This document shows positions 9,335 through 16,650 of a stretch of 64,000 nucleotides of DNA, piece by piece. Location of the stretch: positions 1 to 64,000 of the forward strand of contig JAEEJZ010000006.1 in assembly GCA_016282145.1 (NCBI GenBank), written 5' to 3'. The notes beneath the pieces were generated by a model, which saw only the letters and a program-made list of their open reading frames with translations, was not told the origin of the DNA and did no database searches. The first letter of the stretch is position 1, and every line of letters begins with the position of its first letter. The position numbers and the translations under genes were made by a program. The DNA comes from Bacteroidales bacterium. Its GTDB lineage: Bacteria > Bacteroidota > Bacteroidia > Bacteroidales > UBA932.

Positions 9335-9826
9335 TCATCGCTGTAATTCAAACACTTCCATATCGGAGACTTTTCCCCCGTCGAGCCGGAAGCGCAGCGC
9401 CGTCCTCACCAATTGCCAGCCTTGCAGCCCGCAGGCGCCCGGATTGACGTACAGCAGGTCGTACTGCGTATCGCGCATCACCTTGAGAATGTGCGAATGC
9501 CCGCAGACAAAGATCTGCGGCCGGCAGCGTTCGATCAGTTGCCGGGCTTCGGGATAATAGTGCCCCGGAGAGCCGCCGATATGCGTCATCAGCACGCGCA
9601 TTCCCCCGCATTCGAAGCATTGGCTGCCGGGATAGGCATAGCGGATGGAACTGCCGTCGCAGTTGCCGTACACGCCGCGGACGGGCTTGAATGCGCTGAT
9701 GCGTTCCGCAAAGGCTTCGTCGCCGCCCCAGTCGCCCGCGTGCCAGAGTTCGTCCACCGGAGCGAGGAAGGGCTTGAAGCGTTCATCGAACACTCCGTGC
9801 GTATCCGAGATCAGGCCGATGTACAT
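9335..9826 (-). CDS. YfcE/MJ0936-type metallophosphoesterase
   Basis: This 163-residue calcineurin-like phosphoesterase has all the metal-binding blocks in order: SDTHG near the start, HAGD, GNCD, THIGG and CGHSH. Proteins of this size hydrolyse phosphodiesters in the cytosol; the natural substrate is usually unknown. The open frame extends far upstream inside rsmE, but the start is the ATG at 9826, where MYIGLISDTHG matches the family N-terminus. It overlaps the rsmE 3' end by 16 bases, so translational coupling is likely in the run tsaC-rsmE-phosphoesterase. Confidence 0.9.
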   Translation of the reverse strand: MYIGLISDTHGVFDERFKPFLAPVDELWHAGDWGGDEAFAERISAFKPVRGVYGNCDGSSIRYAYPGSQCFECGGMRVLMTHIGGSPGHYYPEARQLIERCRPQIFVCGHSHILKVMRDTQYDLLYVNPGACGLQGWQLVRTALRFRLDGGKVSDMEVFELQR

Positions 9827-10542
9827 AGGTATTTGACATAGAATGCCGATACTGCCGCCAGCGCCGCCGTCTCCGTACGCAGGCGGGAGCTGCCCAAATG
9901 CACCGGAATGAAGCCCGCATCCAGCGCCAGTTGCGCCTCTTCGCGGGAAAAATCGCCCTCCGGGCCGATGAGGATGCAGGCGGGCCGCCCGGGCTGCGCG
10001 TCCAGCACATCTCCGATGGCCTTGCGCTCTACGCCCTCCAGCTCGAAGCACCAGGCGATGAGCCGCAGGGCGGAAGGATCGCTCCGCCGGATGAATTCCC
10101 GCACCGTGCAGGGCTCCTCCACCGCAGGGATGCGGCCTTTGAGCGACTGCTTCGAAGCGGAAAGCAGGATCTTCTTCAGGCGGTCGGTCTTGAAAACGCG
10201 CCGTTCGGAATGCTCGCCGATGACGGGCACGATCGCGTCCACACCCATCTCCGTGGCCTTTTCCGCGAACCATTCGTAGCGCTCGTTGCGTTTGGTCGGG
10301 CAGACCGCCATCGTCAGACGGTAAGGCACCGCCCCCCAGTCGGGAATCTGCTCCACGATCCGGGCCTGTGCGGCCGTGGGAGACGCATCCGTCAGGCAGC
10401 AGCGGTACAGGTTGCCCTCCCCGTCGAAGAGGGAAAGTTCGTCCCCCGCCCGGTGACGCAGGACCTTGACCACGTGTCCGGATTCCTCCTTGTCCAGCGT
10501 GCAGATGCCGCCGCTGATCTGCTTGCAATAAAAGATTTCCAT
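9811..10542 (-). CDS. rsmE: 16S rRNA m3U1498 methyltransferase RsmE
   Basis: RsmE methylates N3 of U1498 of 16S rRNA using S-adenosylmethionine. The 243 residues fit the family: an N-terminal PUA-like RNA-binding part (HVVKVLRHRAGDELSLFDGE) and a C-terminal SPOUT fold with the trefoil-knot motifs ILIGPEGDFSREE and VHLGSSRLRTETAAL. The segment CPTKRNERYEWFAEKATEMG is the usual middle signature. It starts one base into the tsaC stop and overlaps the following phosphoesterase by 16 bases, in a tightly packed translation-related cluster. Confidence 0.95.
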   Translation of the reverse strand: MEIFYCKQISGGICTLDKEESGHVVKVLRHRAGDELSLFDGEGNLYRCCLTDASPTAAQARIVEQIPDWGAVPYRLTMAVCPTKRNERYEWFAEKATEMGVDAIVPVIGEHSERRVFKTDRLKKILLSASKQSLKGRIPAVEEPCTVREFIRRSDPSALRLIAWCFELEGVERKAIGDVLDAQPGRPACILIGPEGDFSREEAQLALDAGFIPVHLGSSRLRTETAALAAVSAFYVKYLCTSA

Positions 10543-11114
10543 CAGGCGCGCAAGATTTTCACCTGGCCGTCCAGTTCCACCTTAATGATCTGGGAAGGCT
10601 TGCCCGTCGCGCCCGCTTCCAGATGCCGGGGAACGGTATAATCCACCGCCGAGAGGATTTCCGTAGCGATTTCCGCAAAACGGGCCGGAGCCGCTTCACC
10701 GGAGATATTGGCCGAAGTGGAGACCAGCGGCCGGCGGAAACGCCGGATCAGTTCCCGGCAGAACTCGTGCTGGGGAATCCGGATGCCGACGGAACCGTCT
10801 TCCGCCACCACGGAGGGGGCCAGTCCCTGCGCGCCGGGATAAATCAGCGTCATCGGCGCATCGTTCACCTCCACCAGATCGATGGCGATGGAGGGAATCT
10901 GCCGGATGTAACGGGCCACCATATCGAGGTCCGAAGCCAGCAGGACGAGGGATTTGGCCGCTTCCCGCCGCTTGATGGCGAAAATTTTCTGCACGGCCTG
11001 CTCGTTGGTCGCATCGCAGCCCAGGCCCCAGACCGTATCGGTGGGATAAAGGATCACGCCGCCGGCCTTCAGGGCCGCAAGGGCGTCGCCAAGAATGGGA
11101 GTATTGTCTGTCAT
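10542..11114 (-). CDS. tsaC: Sua5/YrdC/TsaC-type L-threonylcarbamoyladenylate synthase
   Basis: This enzyme makes threonylcarbamoyl-AMP from threonine, bicarbonate and ATP, the first step of t6A37 modification of ANN-decoding tRNAs. The 190 residues cover only the YrdC domain, without the Sua5 C-terminal domain. Visible motifs are GGVILYPTDTVWGLGCDA, the KRR segment (FAIKRREAAKSLV), SVGIRIPQHEF and STSANISGEA. The start ATG overlaps the rhomboid stop by four bases. The neighbouring rsmE also modifies RNA. Confidence 0.93.
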   Translation of the reverse strand: MTDNTPILGDALAALKAGGVILYPTDTVWGLGCDATNEQAVQKIFAIKRREAAKSLVLLASDLDMVARYIRQIPSIAIDLVEVNDAPMTLIYPGAQGLAPSVVAEDGSVGIRIPQHEFCRELIRRFRRPLVSTSANISGEAAPARFAEIATEILSAVDYTVPRHLEAGATGKPSQIIKVELDGQVKILRA

Positions 11115-11722
11115 TGTCTGTCGAAAAGGGTGCCCTGCGCCCGCCAGAAACGGATCAGCAGCCAGCCGAAGAGCATGCCGCCGAGATGCGCGAAATGCGC
11201 TATTCCGTCCGCGAAGCCGGTAACGCCGGTGAAAAGTTCAATCGCCGCAAAGACGATGACCATCGTCCGGGCCTTCATCGTGACCGGCGGGAAAATCAGG
11301 GTCAGGCGGCTCTCCGGGAAGAGCATCGCGAAGGCGATGAGTACGCCGTAGATGGCGCCGGAGGCACCGACCACGGGCGGAAGCGCCGTCGCGAAGAAGG
11401 TTACCTGAAGGGTCTCAACGCCCAGGTGCAGTCCTGCCGCCCCGAGTCCGCAGACAAAGTAATAGATCAGGAACTTGCGCGAGCCGATGATATCCTCCAC
11501 CACACTGCCGAACATATACAGGGTGTACATGTTGAAGAAGATGTGCCAGAAGCCGCCGTGCATGAACATATGCGTGATGATCTGCCACCAGCGGAAAAAA
11601 TGCGAACCGGGATAGAAGAGCGCGAAAGTGCCCATCATATAATTTTCATTGAGCAGCGTCGCGACGAATATGATGACATTGATGAGGATGAGGTTCCTCG
11701 TCACGGGAGCATTTCTTTGCAT
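11111..11722 (-). CDS. Rhomboid-family intramembrane serine protease
   Basis: This 203-residue polytopic membrane protein has about six hydrophobic segments. The catalytic serine motif GASGAIYG and the histidine motif AHLGGMLFGW are intact, as is the HMFMHGGFWHIFFNMY segment that lines the active site. Rhomboids cleave transmembrane substrates within the bilayer. The frame is open upstream into mutL, but the sensible start is the ATG at 11722, just past the mutL stop (11725-11727). The natural substrate cannot be read from context. Confidence 0.92.
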   Translation of the reverse strand: MQRNAPVTRNLILINVIIFVATLLNENYMMGTFALFYPGSHFFRWWQIITHMFMHGGFWHIFFNMYTLYMFGSVVEDIIGSRKFLIYYFVCGLGAAGLHLGVETLQVTFFATALPPVVGASGAIYGVLIAFAMLFPESRLTLIFPPVTMKARTMVIVFAAIELFTGVTGFADGIAHFAHLGGMLFGWLLIRFWRAQGTLFDRQ

Positions 11723-11724
11723 TC

Positions 11725-13485
11725 TTAAAATTTCTTGTCGATTTCTTCGGTTTTGAATACGGTCAGGGTACGCTTCCCGCCGGGGGTCAGTTCCGCGTTC
11801 GCGCAGGCGAAGAGCGCGTCCAGCAGGCGCGAGGCTTCCGCCGCCGTAAGGATATCCCCCTTCCCAAGAGCCTCCAGGGTGGCGATCTTGGTCGCCATCG
11901 CGCTCTTCAGCACTTCCGGAAGCTGCCCTTCGCGATTGTCGGAGAGGATGAGCAGCAGGTCTTCGACCATTCGCTGTACCTTGCCCTCTTCGCAACTGTA
12001 ACCTTCGGGCACGCCGTTCACGACCACCGTATCCGTTCCGAAGGGGGTGATGTCGAAGCCCAGGGCGCCAAGCGGCTCCGCATACTGTTCGAAAAGCAGG
12101 GCCTGGCCCGCGGCAAGGCGGACCTGAACGGGGAACAGCGCGGTCTGCGTCACACTTTCCCGGCCTTCCAGGGCCCTCAGGGCCCTCTCATACAGGATGC
12201 GCTCCCAGGCCCGGCGGACGTGCACGACCATCAGGCCGGAAGCGGAAGGCGAAAGGATGTATTTTCCCTGCAGGACCAGTGCCTGCGGGGCGGGTTGTTT
12301 CTTGTCTTCGAAAAGCGCGGCGTATTGCTGCGGCGCGTGGTCGCGGACCACAGAGGGTCTGGGGCTTTCGAAAGGATTGTAGGAGGGGTCGAAGGATGGC
12401 GAAGGCTCTACCGCCGCCCCCTTGAATTCCGCGAAGGCTGCCCCCAGATGCGGCAGGGGCTGTGCGTCCTCCGCCGAAAAATCCAGGCTCGCCCCGAAGG
12501 AATAGCGGCCGACGGCTTCCTTGACCGCGGCATAGACCGTCTGGAAAACTGCGCTCTCTTCCGCGAATTTCACATCCACTTTCGCGGGATGGACATTCAC
12601 GTCCACCTGCTCGGGAGCCAGGTTCAGGTAGATGAAGTAGGAAGGGATCGTCCCTTCTGCGATCAGCCCCTCATAGGCATTCAGCACAGCCTTGTGCAGG
12701 TAAGGGCTGCGGAAATAGCGGCCGTTGACAAAAAAGAACTGGTTGCCCTGGGTTTTGCGGGCGGCATCCGGCCGGCCTACGAAACCGCTGACCTCCAGGT
12801 ACGAGGTTTTCACGTCAAAGTCCGCCACTTCATCGGCGACTTCCGCCCCCAGCAGGTCCAGAATACGGAATTTCAGCGACTTGGCCGGCTTGAGCGCATA
12901 AATGTCCCTGCCGTCGCGGCTCAGGGAGAAGCCGACCTCGGGGCGCGTCAGGGCGATGCGCGTGAATTCCTCGGTGATGTGGCGGAACTCAGCGGCGTCG
13001 CTCTTGAGGAATTTCCGGCGCGCGGGGGTATTGAAGAAAAGGTTGCGGACCGCGAAGTTCGAGCCTTTGGGCGCGGCGACGGAGGAACTTTTCGCCTCTC
13101 CGGCGGCGATGCGCACCTGCGTGCCCGTCTCATCGGCCTCCCGGCGGGTTTTCAGCGTGACTTCCGCTACCGCGGCGATGCTGGCGAGGGCTTCTCCGCG
13201 GAAACCGTAGGTGCAGATGGCGTTCAGGTCCTGCGGATCGTGGATCTTGGAGGTCGCGTGACGCTCGAAGCAGAGCAGCGCGTCCGCGGGGCTCATCCCG
13301 TCGCCGTTGTCGATGACCTGGATCAGGGTTCTGCCGGCGTCGCTGATGATGACCGAGACCTGGGTGGCACCGGCGTCCACGGCATTCTCCATCAGTTCCT
13401 TGACGACGGACGCCGGACGCTGCACCACCTCTCCGGCGGCAATCATATTCGCCATCGCGGCGCTTAAAACCCTCAGTTCTCCCAT
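11725..13485 (-). CDS. mutL: DNA mismatch repair protein MutL
   Basis: MutL couples MutS mismatch recognition to strand processing. The 586 residues show the N-terminal GHKL ATPase (MENAVDAGAT, QVIDNGDGMS, TYGFRGEALASI) and the S5-like domain (FFFVNGRYFRSP, VDVNVHPAKVDVKF). The C-terminal dimerisation domain spans about residues 390-586. Its metal-binding motif, usually DQHxAxERI in endonuclease-type MutL, reads HVRRAWERI here, so the DQH residues appear lost. A 130-base hairpin-rich spacer separates it from the upstream gene; the rhomboid gene follows after two bases. Confidence 0.95.
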   Translation of the reverse strand: MGELRVLSAAMANMIAAGEVVQRPASVVKELMENAVDAGATQVSVIISDAGRTLIQVIDNGDGMSPADALLCFERHATSKIHDPQDLNAICTYGFRGEALASIAAVAEVTLKTRREADETGTQVRIAAGEAKSSSVAAPKGSNFAVRNLFFNTPARRKFLKSDAAEFRHITEEFTRIALTRPEVGFSLSRDGRDIYALKPAKSLKFRILDLLGAEVADEVADFDVKTSYLEVSGFVGRPDAARKTQGNQFFFVNGRYFRSPYLHKAVLNAYEGLIAEGTIPSYFIYLNLAPEQVDVNVHPAKVDVKFAEESAVFQTVYAAVKEAVGRYSFGASLDFSAEDAQPLPHLGAAFAEFKGAAVEPSPSFDPSYNPFESPRPSVVRDHAPQQYAALFEDKKQPAPQALVLQGKYILSPSASGLMVVHVRRAWERILYERALRALEGRESVTQTALFPVQVRLAAGQALLFEQYAEPLGALGFDITPFGTDTVVVNGVPEGYSCEEGKVQRMVEDLLLILSDNREGQLPEVLKSAMATKIATLEALGKGDILTAAEASRLLDALFACANAELTPGGKRTLTVFKTEEIDKKF

Positions 13486-13500
13486 AAATATCTCCTGTTG

Positions 13501-13617
13501 AAAAATTCCTGCTTCACTTTCCCTGCCGTCGCTTCGCGACCCCTCCCACTTCGTGGGCCCCTCCCTCTCACGGTGCCGAGGGTGGCACGGGCGATGAAAG
13601 CGAAGCAGAATTTTTTA
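13501..13617. repeat. Nested inverted-repeat element between mutL and a small gene
   Basis: The ends (from 13501, AAAAATTCCTGCTTC; complement near 13594-13616, GAAAGCGAAGCAGAATT) form a long imperfect arm. Inside are three hairpins: GTCGC-TTC-GCGAC (13528-13540), CCCAC-TTC-GTGGG (13546-13558) and GTGCC-GGCAC (13573-13588). No reading frame fits. It looks like a compact palindromic repeat or MITE remnant that folds as a multi-branched RNA; it could also act as a terminator. Confidence 0.6.
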
Positions 13618-13920
13618 TCAAAGTAACGAATAAAATTTAGCGATAAAGTATAAAACGACGAAAATCAGCACCAGCGAAATGATGCCGATGATACTCTGCG
13701 CGCGCCGCATATGGCCGCGGGATTTCTGGTAGTTGCCGCCGCGCAGCGAGCCCTTGATGTAGGCGCCCGGTGCGTAGCCGCCCTCGGCGGCCTTTTTCTC
13801 GGCACTGCCGTCCACGGCGCCGAACATGCGTTTGCGCTCTTCTTCCTTTTTATCGTAATATATCGGCTTATAGTCGAATACGTTATGCTCGCTTTCGCCG
13901 AAAAAGTTGAACAGTGCCAT
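13618..13920 (-). CDS. Small single-pass membrane protein, unknown function
   Basis: No family recognised. From the ATG at 13920 the protein has 100 residues. Residues 1-75 are soluble, charged and tyrosine/glycine-rich (FDYKPIYYDKKEEERKRMF). A C-terminal membrane helix (IIGIISLVLIFVVLYFIAKF) leaves only a few residues after it, so it is tail-anchored. I prefer 13920 to the ATG at 13938 because TAGGAGG sits just upstream of 13920 and the longer form would overlap the acyltransferase gene. Proximity (eight bases) suggests co-transcription with that gene. Confidence 0.7.
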   Translation of the reverse strand: MALFNFFGESEHNVFDYKPIYYDKKEEERKRMFGAVDGSAEKKAAEGGYAPGAYIKGSLRGGNYQKSRGHMRRAQSIIGIISLVLIFVVLYFIAKFYSLL

Positions 13921-13928
13921 AGTGCCTC

Positions 13929-14837
13929 CTATTTCCATCGCCGGTGGGACCAGAGATAATTCGCGGGCTGCTGCCGTATCTCCGCCTCCAGCAGGGCGTA
14001 ATACTTGTCCATGATTTCCTGGACGGAAAGTGCCGACGCATCCTCGCAGAGCGGCAGGTATTCCAGCCTGTAGTGTCCGCGCGACACGATGTCCATCCGC
14101 AGGAAGTACACCGGCATCGCGAATTTGCGCGCCAGGGCGGCCGATGCCGACATCGTACGGCAGCGCTGTCCCAGGAAAGAGACCTCGATGCTGTCCGAGC
14201 CTTCGTAGTAGGGCCGCTGATCCGTGTTCACGTTATAGCATTTCTTCTCGGAGCGGTGCTCCAGGACGTAGCGTACGACATTCTTCGATTCGAGGTATCC
14301 GCCGAAATTCCGGCGGTCGTGGAGCGGCGCAAAGCGGTTGTCCCGGAAAAAGGCGTCCCAGGCGGCGCTGCTCATCTTTTTATAGACGACGCAGAAATTT
14401 TGCTCGGTGAACGGGCTCCGGCCCTTCGGGAAGTAACTCTCGATCCCGCCGAAGATTTCCCAGTTGCCGCAGTGCGAGTACATCACCATAATGCTTTTAT
14501 CCCCTGCCGCAAAGCCGTCCAGGACTTCGGGATTGACGACCTCCATGATGTTCGCCCGGCGCAGGCGTTCCGGATTCCGGCAGCCGCCGAACCAGACCGC
14601 TTCCGCGAAGATGTCGGCGAAATGGCGGTAGAACTCCTTGCAGAGCGTCTTGATTTCCTGGTAGTTTTTCTCCGGGAAGGCGCGCGACAGGTTGATCAGC
14701 ACATCCGATTTACGGTAGCGTACGAGCGAACCCGCCAGCCAGGCCAGTCCGCCGGACAGCCAGTAGTGCACCCGGAGCGGGAGCTTCGAGAGCGGGAAGA
14801 AAAAAATCTTCAGCAGATAGGTGCCGACGGGTTTCAT
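13929..14837 (-). CDS. LpxL/HtrB-type lipid A acyltransferase
   Basis: This 302-residue inner-membrane protein belongs to the lysophospholipid acyltransferase family that adds secondary acyl chains to lipid A. It has an N-terminal hydrophobic anchor (YLLKIFFFPLSKLP), the catalytic motif SHCGNWE (H-x4-E), and a downstream DQRPYYEGSDSIEVSFLG block matching the usual D-Q-P and substrate-binding segment. The ATG at 14837 is used; the extra in-frame codon at 14846 is TTG. The ispF gene diverges from it, with only about 40 bases between the two starts. Confidence 0.88.
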   Translation of the reverse strand: MKPVGTYLLKIFFFPLSKLPLRVHYWLSGGLAWLAGSLVRYRKSDVLINLSRAFPEKNYQEIKTLCKEFYRHFADIFAEAVWFGGCRNPERLRRANIMEVVNPEVLDGFAAGDKSIMVMYSHCGNWEIFGGIESYFPKGRSPFTEQNFCVVYKKMSSAAWDAFFRDNRFAPLHDRRNFGGYLESKNVVRYVLEHRSEKKCYNVNTDQRPYYEGSDSIEVSFLGQRCRTMSASAALARKFAMPVYFLRMDIVSRGHYRLEYLPLCEDASALSVQEIMDKYYALLEAEIRQQPANYLWSHRRWK

Positions 14838-14839
14838 AT

Positions 14840-14873
14840 TTTGCAAAGATAATAAAGAATTTTGTTAGCTTTG
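14840..14873 (+). promoter_or_regulatory. Promoter of ispF
   Basis: TTTG (14840-14843) and TAGCTTTG (14866-14873) are separated by 22 bases. The -7 box ends only five bases before the ispF ATG (14879), so the transcript should have almost no leader. Confidence 0.65.
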
Positions 14874-14878
14874 CACTT

Positions 14879-15361
14879 ATGGAATTCAGGATTGGACAGG
14901 GCTATGACGTGCATGCCCTCAAATATGGCCTTCCGATGTGGCTGGGCGGGATATGCATCCCGGATGCGCCCGCCGGCTTCGTCGCCCACTCCGACGGAGA
15001 CGTGGCCCTGCACGCCCTTTGCGACGCGCTTCTGGGCGCCCTGGCGCTCGGGGACATCGGCAAACACTTCCCCGATACTTCCGACGAATGGAAAGGCGCG
15101 GACAGCAAGAACCTGCTCGCCGCCGTCATGGAGATGGTATCCTCGCGCGGCTGGAAAGTCGCCAACACGGATATCACCATCGCGCTCCAGGCCCCCAAGA
15201 TCGGAATGTTCACGGACCGGATGCGCGGCATCATCGCAGGCATCCTCGGCATCAGCCCGGACCGCGTCAGCGTGAAGGCTACGACCACTGAAAAACTGGG
15301 ATTCACCGGCCGCGGAGAGGGCTGTCAGGTCTGGGCCGTCGTCCTGCTCTGTAAAGACTGA
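14879..15361 (+). CDS. ispF: 2-C-methyl-D-erythritol 2,4-cyclodiphosphate synthase
   Basis: IspF closes the cyclic diphosphate in the non-mevalonate isoprenoid pathway and works as a trimer with a metal at each interface. All 160 residues match: the start RIGQGYDVHAL carries the metal-binding Asp and His, followed by HSDGDVALHALCDALLGAL, GDIGKHFPDT, and the C-terminal KATTTEKLGFTGRGEG. It is transcribed away from the acyltransferase gene and followed by tRNA-Gln after about 50 bases. Confidence 0.97.
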   Translation: MEFRIGQGYDVHALKYGLPMWLGGICIPDAPAGFVAHSDGDVALHALCDALLGALALGDIGKHFPDTSDEWKGADSKNLLAAVMEMVSSRGWKVANTDITIALQAPKIGMFTDRMRGIIAGILGISPDRVSVKATTTEKLGFTGRGEGCQVWAVVLLCKD

Positions 15362-15412
15362 AAATATTTTTTGCTTTTTTATAAAAGTATAGTACCTTTG
15401 CAGTCCCATTTC

Positions 15413-15483
15413 TGAGATATGGTGTAATGGTAGCACTACAGATTCTGGCTCTGTCAGTGAGGGTTCGAATCCTTCTATCTCAA
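15413..15483 (+). tRNA. tRNA-Gln (anticodon CTG)
   Basis: The acceptor stem TGAGATA (15413-15419) pairs with TATCTCA (15476-15482). The D arm holds GTG and CAC. The anticodon stem ACAGA/TCTGT closes the loop TTCTGGC, giving anticodon CTG. The T arm has loop TTCGAAT. CCA is not encoded. Confidence 0.93.
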
Positions 15484-15495
15484 CTAAAGTTGCTG

Positions 15496-15519
15496 CCGGG
15501 CGCGTAGCGCCTGGTTTTT
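15496..15519 (+). terminator. Hairpin with T-run after tRNA-Gln
   Basis: 15496-15503 pairs with 15507-15514 over a GTA loop (8 bp, one G-T pair), followed by TTTTTA. It is placed 13 bases after the tRNA, as a terminator or attenuator would be. Confidence 0.6.
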
Positions 15520-15675
15520 AGGACAGAGAGGTGTTGAAAGCTTGCTTTCATAAACGCTCTGGCATAAAGACCAAAGTCGGTGCAACCGACGCGGCTGCAA
15601 CTTTATGCCAGCCCGCCGCAGGCGGGAAGGATAGCGCGAACAAAGTGAGCGGAATCCTTCACAGTTGGCACAAAT
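15520..15675 (+). other. Structured spacer between two tRNA genes, candidate small RNA
   Basis: No coding frame is convincing. A perfect 10-bp stem (TGGCATAAAG 15560-15569 with CTTTATGCCA 15601-15610) encloses a second perfect hairpin (GTCGGT-GCA-ACCGAC, 15576-15590). Next come CCCGCC-GCA-GGCGGG (15612-15626) and AAGGAT/ATCCTT (15627-15632 with 15654-15659). The order of independent stems resembles a folded RNA or a degenerate mobile palindromic element. AAAGTTGC at 15487-15494 could also pair with GCAACTTT near 15597-15604, competing with the 10-bp stem. Confidence 0.45.
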
Positions 15676-15752
15676 GGCGGGGTAGCTCAGCTGGTTAGAG
15701 CGTCGGATTCATAATCCGGAGGTCGTGGGATCGTGACCCACTCCCGCTACCA
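15676..15752 (+). tRNA. tRNA-Met (anticodon CAT) with unusual T-loop
   Basis: The acceptor GGCGGGG (15676-15682) pairs with TCCCGCT (15742-15748) using two G-T pairs, and CCA is encoded (15750-15752). The anticodon loop is TTCATAA. The first base pair argues against an initiator, so it is an elongator Met or possibly the CAT tRNA-Ile. The T-loop reads ATCGTGA rather than the usual TTCRANN, with A at 54 and T at 58. Confidence 0.9.
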
Positions 15753-15816
15753 AGTCAAACAACATACAGTTTTGGCCCAGTACGCAAGGCCATTTCTGGA
15801 ACTCCCTATATTTCGC

Positions 15817-15845
15817 CCGACGCTGTGCTCAGCGGCGGTTTTTTT
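15817..15845 (+). terminator. Rho-independent terminator after tRNA-Met
   Basis: CCG-A-CGCTG (15817-15825) pairs with CAGCG-G-CGG (15830-15838) over a TGCT loop, followed by seven T residues (15839-15845). Confidence 0.75.
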
Positions 15846-15871
15846 GTTGCCCTGCCCTTCCTTGCGCTGGG

Positions 15872-15914
15872 TGACAGTACCCTCGGCGAAAAGGCTGAGG
15901 GTACTGTCATTTTT
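15872..15914 (+). terminator. Second terminator hairpin with 13-bp perfect stem
   Basis: TGACAGTACCCTC (15872-15884) pairs perfectly with GAGGGTACTGTCA (15897-15909), loop of 12 bases, followed by a T-run and then a second T-run in GGCCTTTTTTG. It shares the GTACCCT core with the hairpin at 15927-15958. Confidence 0.7.
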
Positions 15915-15926
15915 GGCCTTTTTTGA

Positions 15927-15958
15927 CGGTACCCTACTCAATTTTATCGAGGGTACCG
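15927..15958. repeat. Hairpin sharing the GTACCCT core
   Basis: CGGTACCCT (15927-15935) pairs with AGGGTACCG (15950-15958). It lies between the tRNA terminators and the 3' end of the convergent kinase-like gene. No T-run follows on either strand. Confidence 0.55.
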
Positions 15959-15993
15959 ACACTTTGAGAAAGAAAGTCGGGAAACGCGCCGGC

Positions 15994-16632
15994 TTACAGA
16001 TAAGAAAGAATCAGGTTGGCCAGTTCTTCTTCATTGTGGCCGTCGGCACGCAGGGAGACGTCGTAATTCCTTGCATCATACCGGCTTACACCGGCGTAAC
16101 GGGAAATATAGTTCTCGCGGGCCTTGTCGATCTGCCGGATGACGGAAACGGCCTCCTCCTCGGATATCCCCTGCTTTTTCATGACACGGTCCACCCGATA
16201 CTCCATGGAAGCGTTAATGAAAACGTTCATCTTGTTGGGATGGTCCTTGAAAACGAAGAAGCCCAGGCGGCCGGCAATCACGCAGGATCCCATCTGGGCA
16301 AAACCCTTCAGGATTTCCACCTCGGCCCTGAAGATATCGTCCGTCGTAACGTTGACCTGGAACTCCTGGGTATAACGGGGATCCAGTCCCAACGCGCGCG
16401 CAGAGGGCATCGGAGCCACGCGGCCGATAATGTCGCTGAGCCAGTTCCTCTTCTGTCCCTTCATCTCCTCAATGCTGTCCGCACTCAGGTTAAACTGTTT
16501 CTCCAGCGAAGAGAGCAACTGCTTGTCGCAATAACGGGTCTTCAGCGTTTCAGCAATGATTTCACCGACAGTATGACCGCCGGAGCCTACCTCACGGCTG
16601 ATGGTAATGACAAAAGGTTCTTTCGTATTCAT
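15994..16632 (-). CDS. Cytidylate kinase-like P-loop protein
   Basis: The 212-residue cytosolic protein has a variant P-loop (ISREVGSGGHTVGE) and the overall plan of the cytidylate kinase-like family common in anaerobes. Conserved parts include VIAGRLGFFVF, a lid-like basic segment (EYRVDRVMKKQG) and DKARENYISRYAG. It is not the housekeeping Cmk, and its substrate is unknown. I use the ATG at 16632; the in-frame codon at 16638 is TTG. It lies 18 bases after rnfA on the same strand and so may belong to the Rnf transcript. Confidence 0.82.
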   Translation of the reverse strand: MNTKEPFVITISREVGSGGHTVGEIIAETLKTRYCDKQLLSSLEKQFNLSADSIEEMKGQKRNWLSDIIGRVAPMPSARALGLDPRYTQEFQVNVTTDDIFRAEVEILKGFAQMGSCVIAGRLGFFVFKDHPNKMNVFINASMEYRVDRVMKKQGISEEEAVSVIRQIDKARENYISRYAGVSRYDARNYDVSLRADGHNEEELANLILSYL

Positions 16633-16650
16633 AGACAATGATGATTTTAA

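Noticed and set aside
9827..10528. N-terminal extension of the phosphoesterase frame
   Set aside because: It lies inside rsmE in another frame; the family start MYIGLISDTHG is at 9826.
11723..11995. N-terminal extension of the rhomboid frame
   Set aside because: It overlaps mutL; the conserved part begins at the ATG at 11722.
15747..15962. 71-codon minus-strand frame over the tRNA terminators
   Set aside because: It covers tRNA-Met bases and two terminator hairpins and has no protein-like features.
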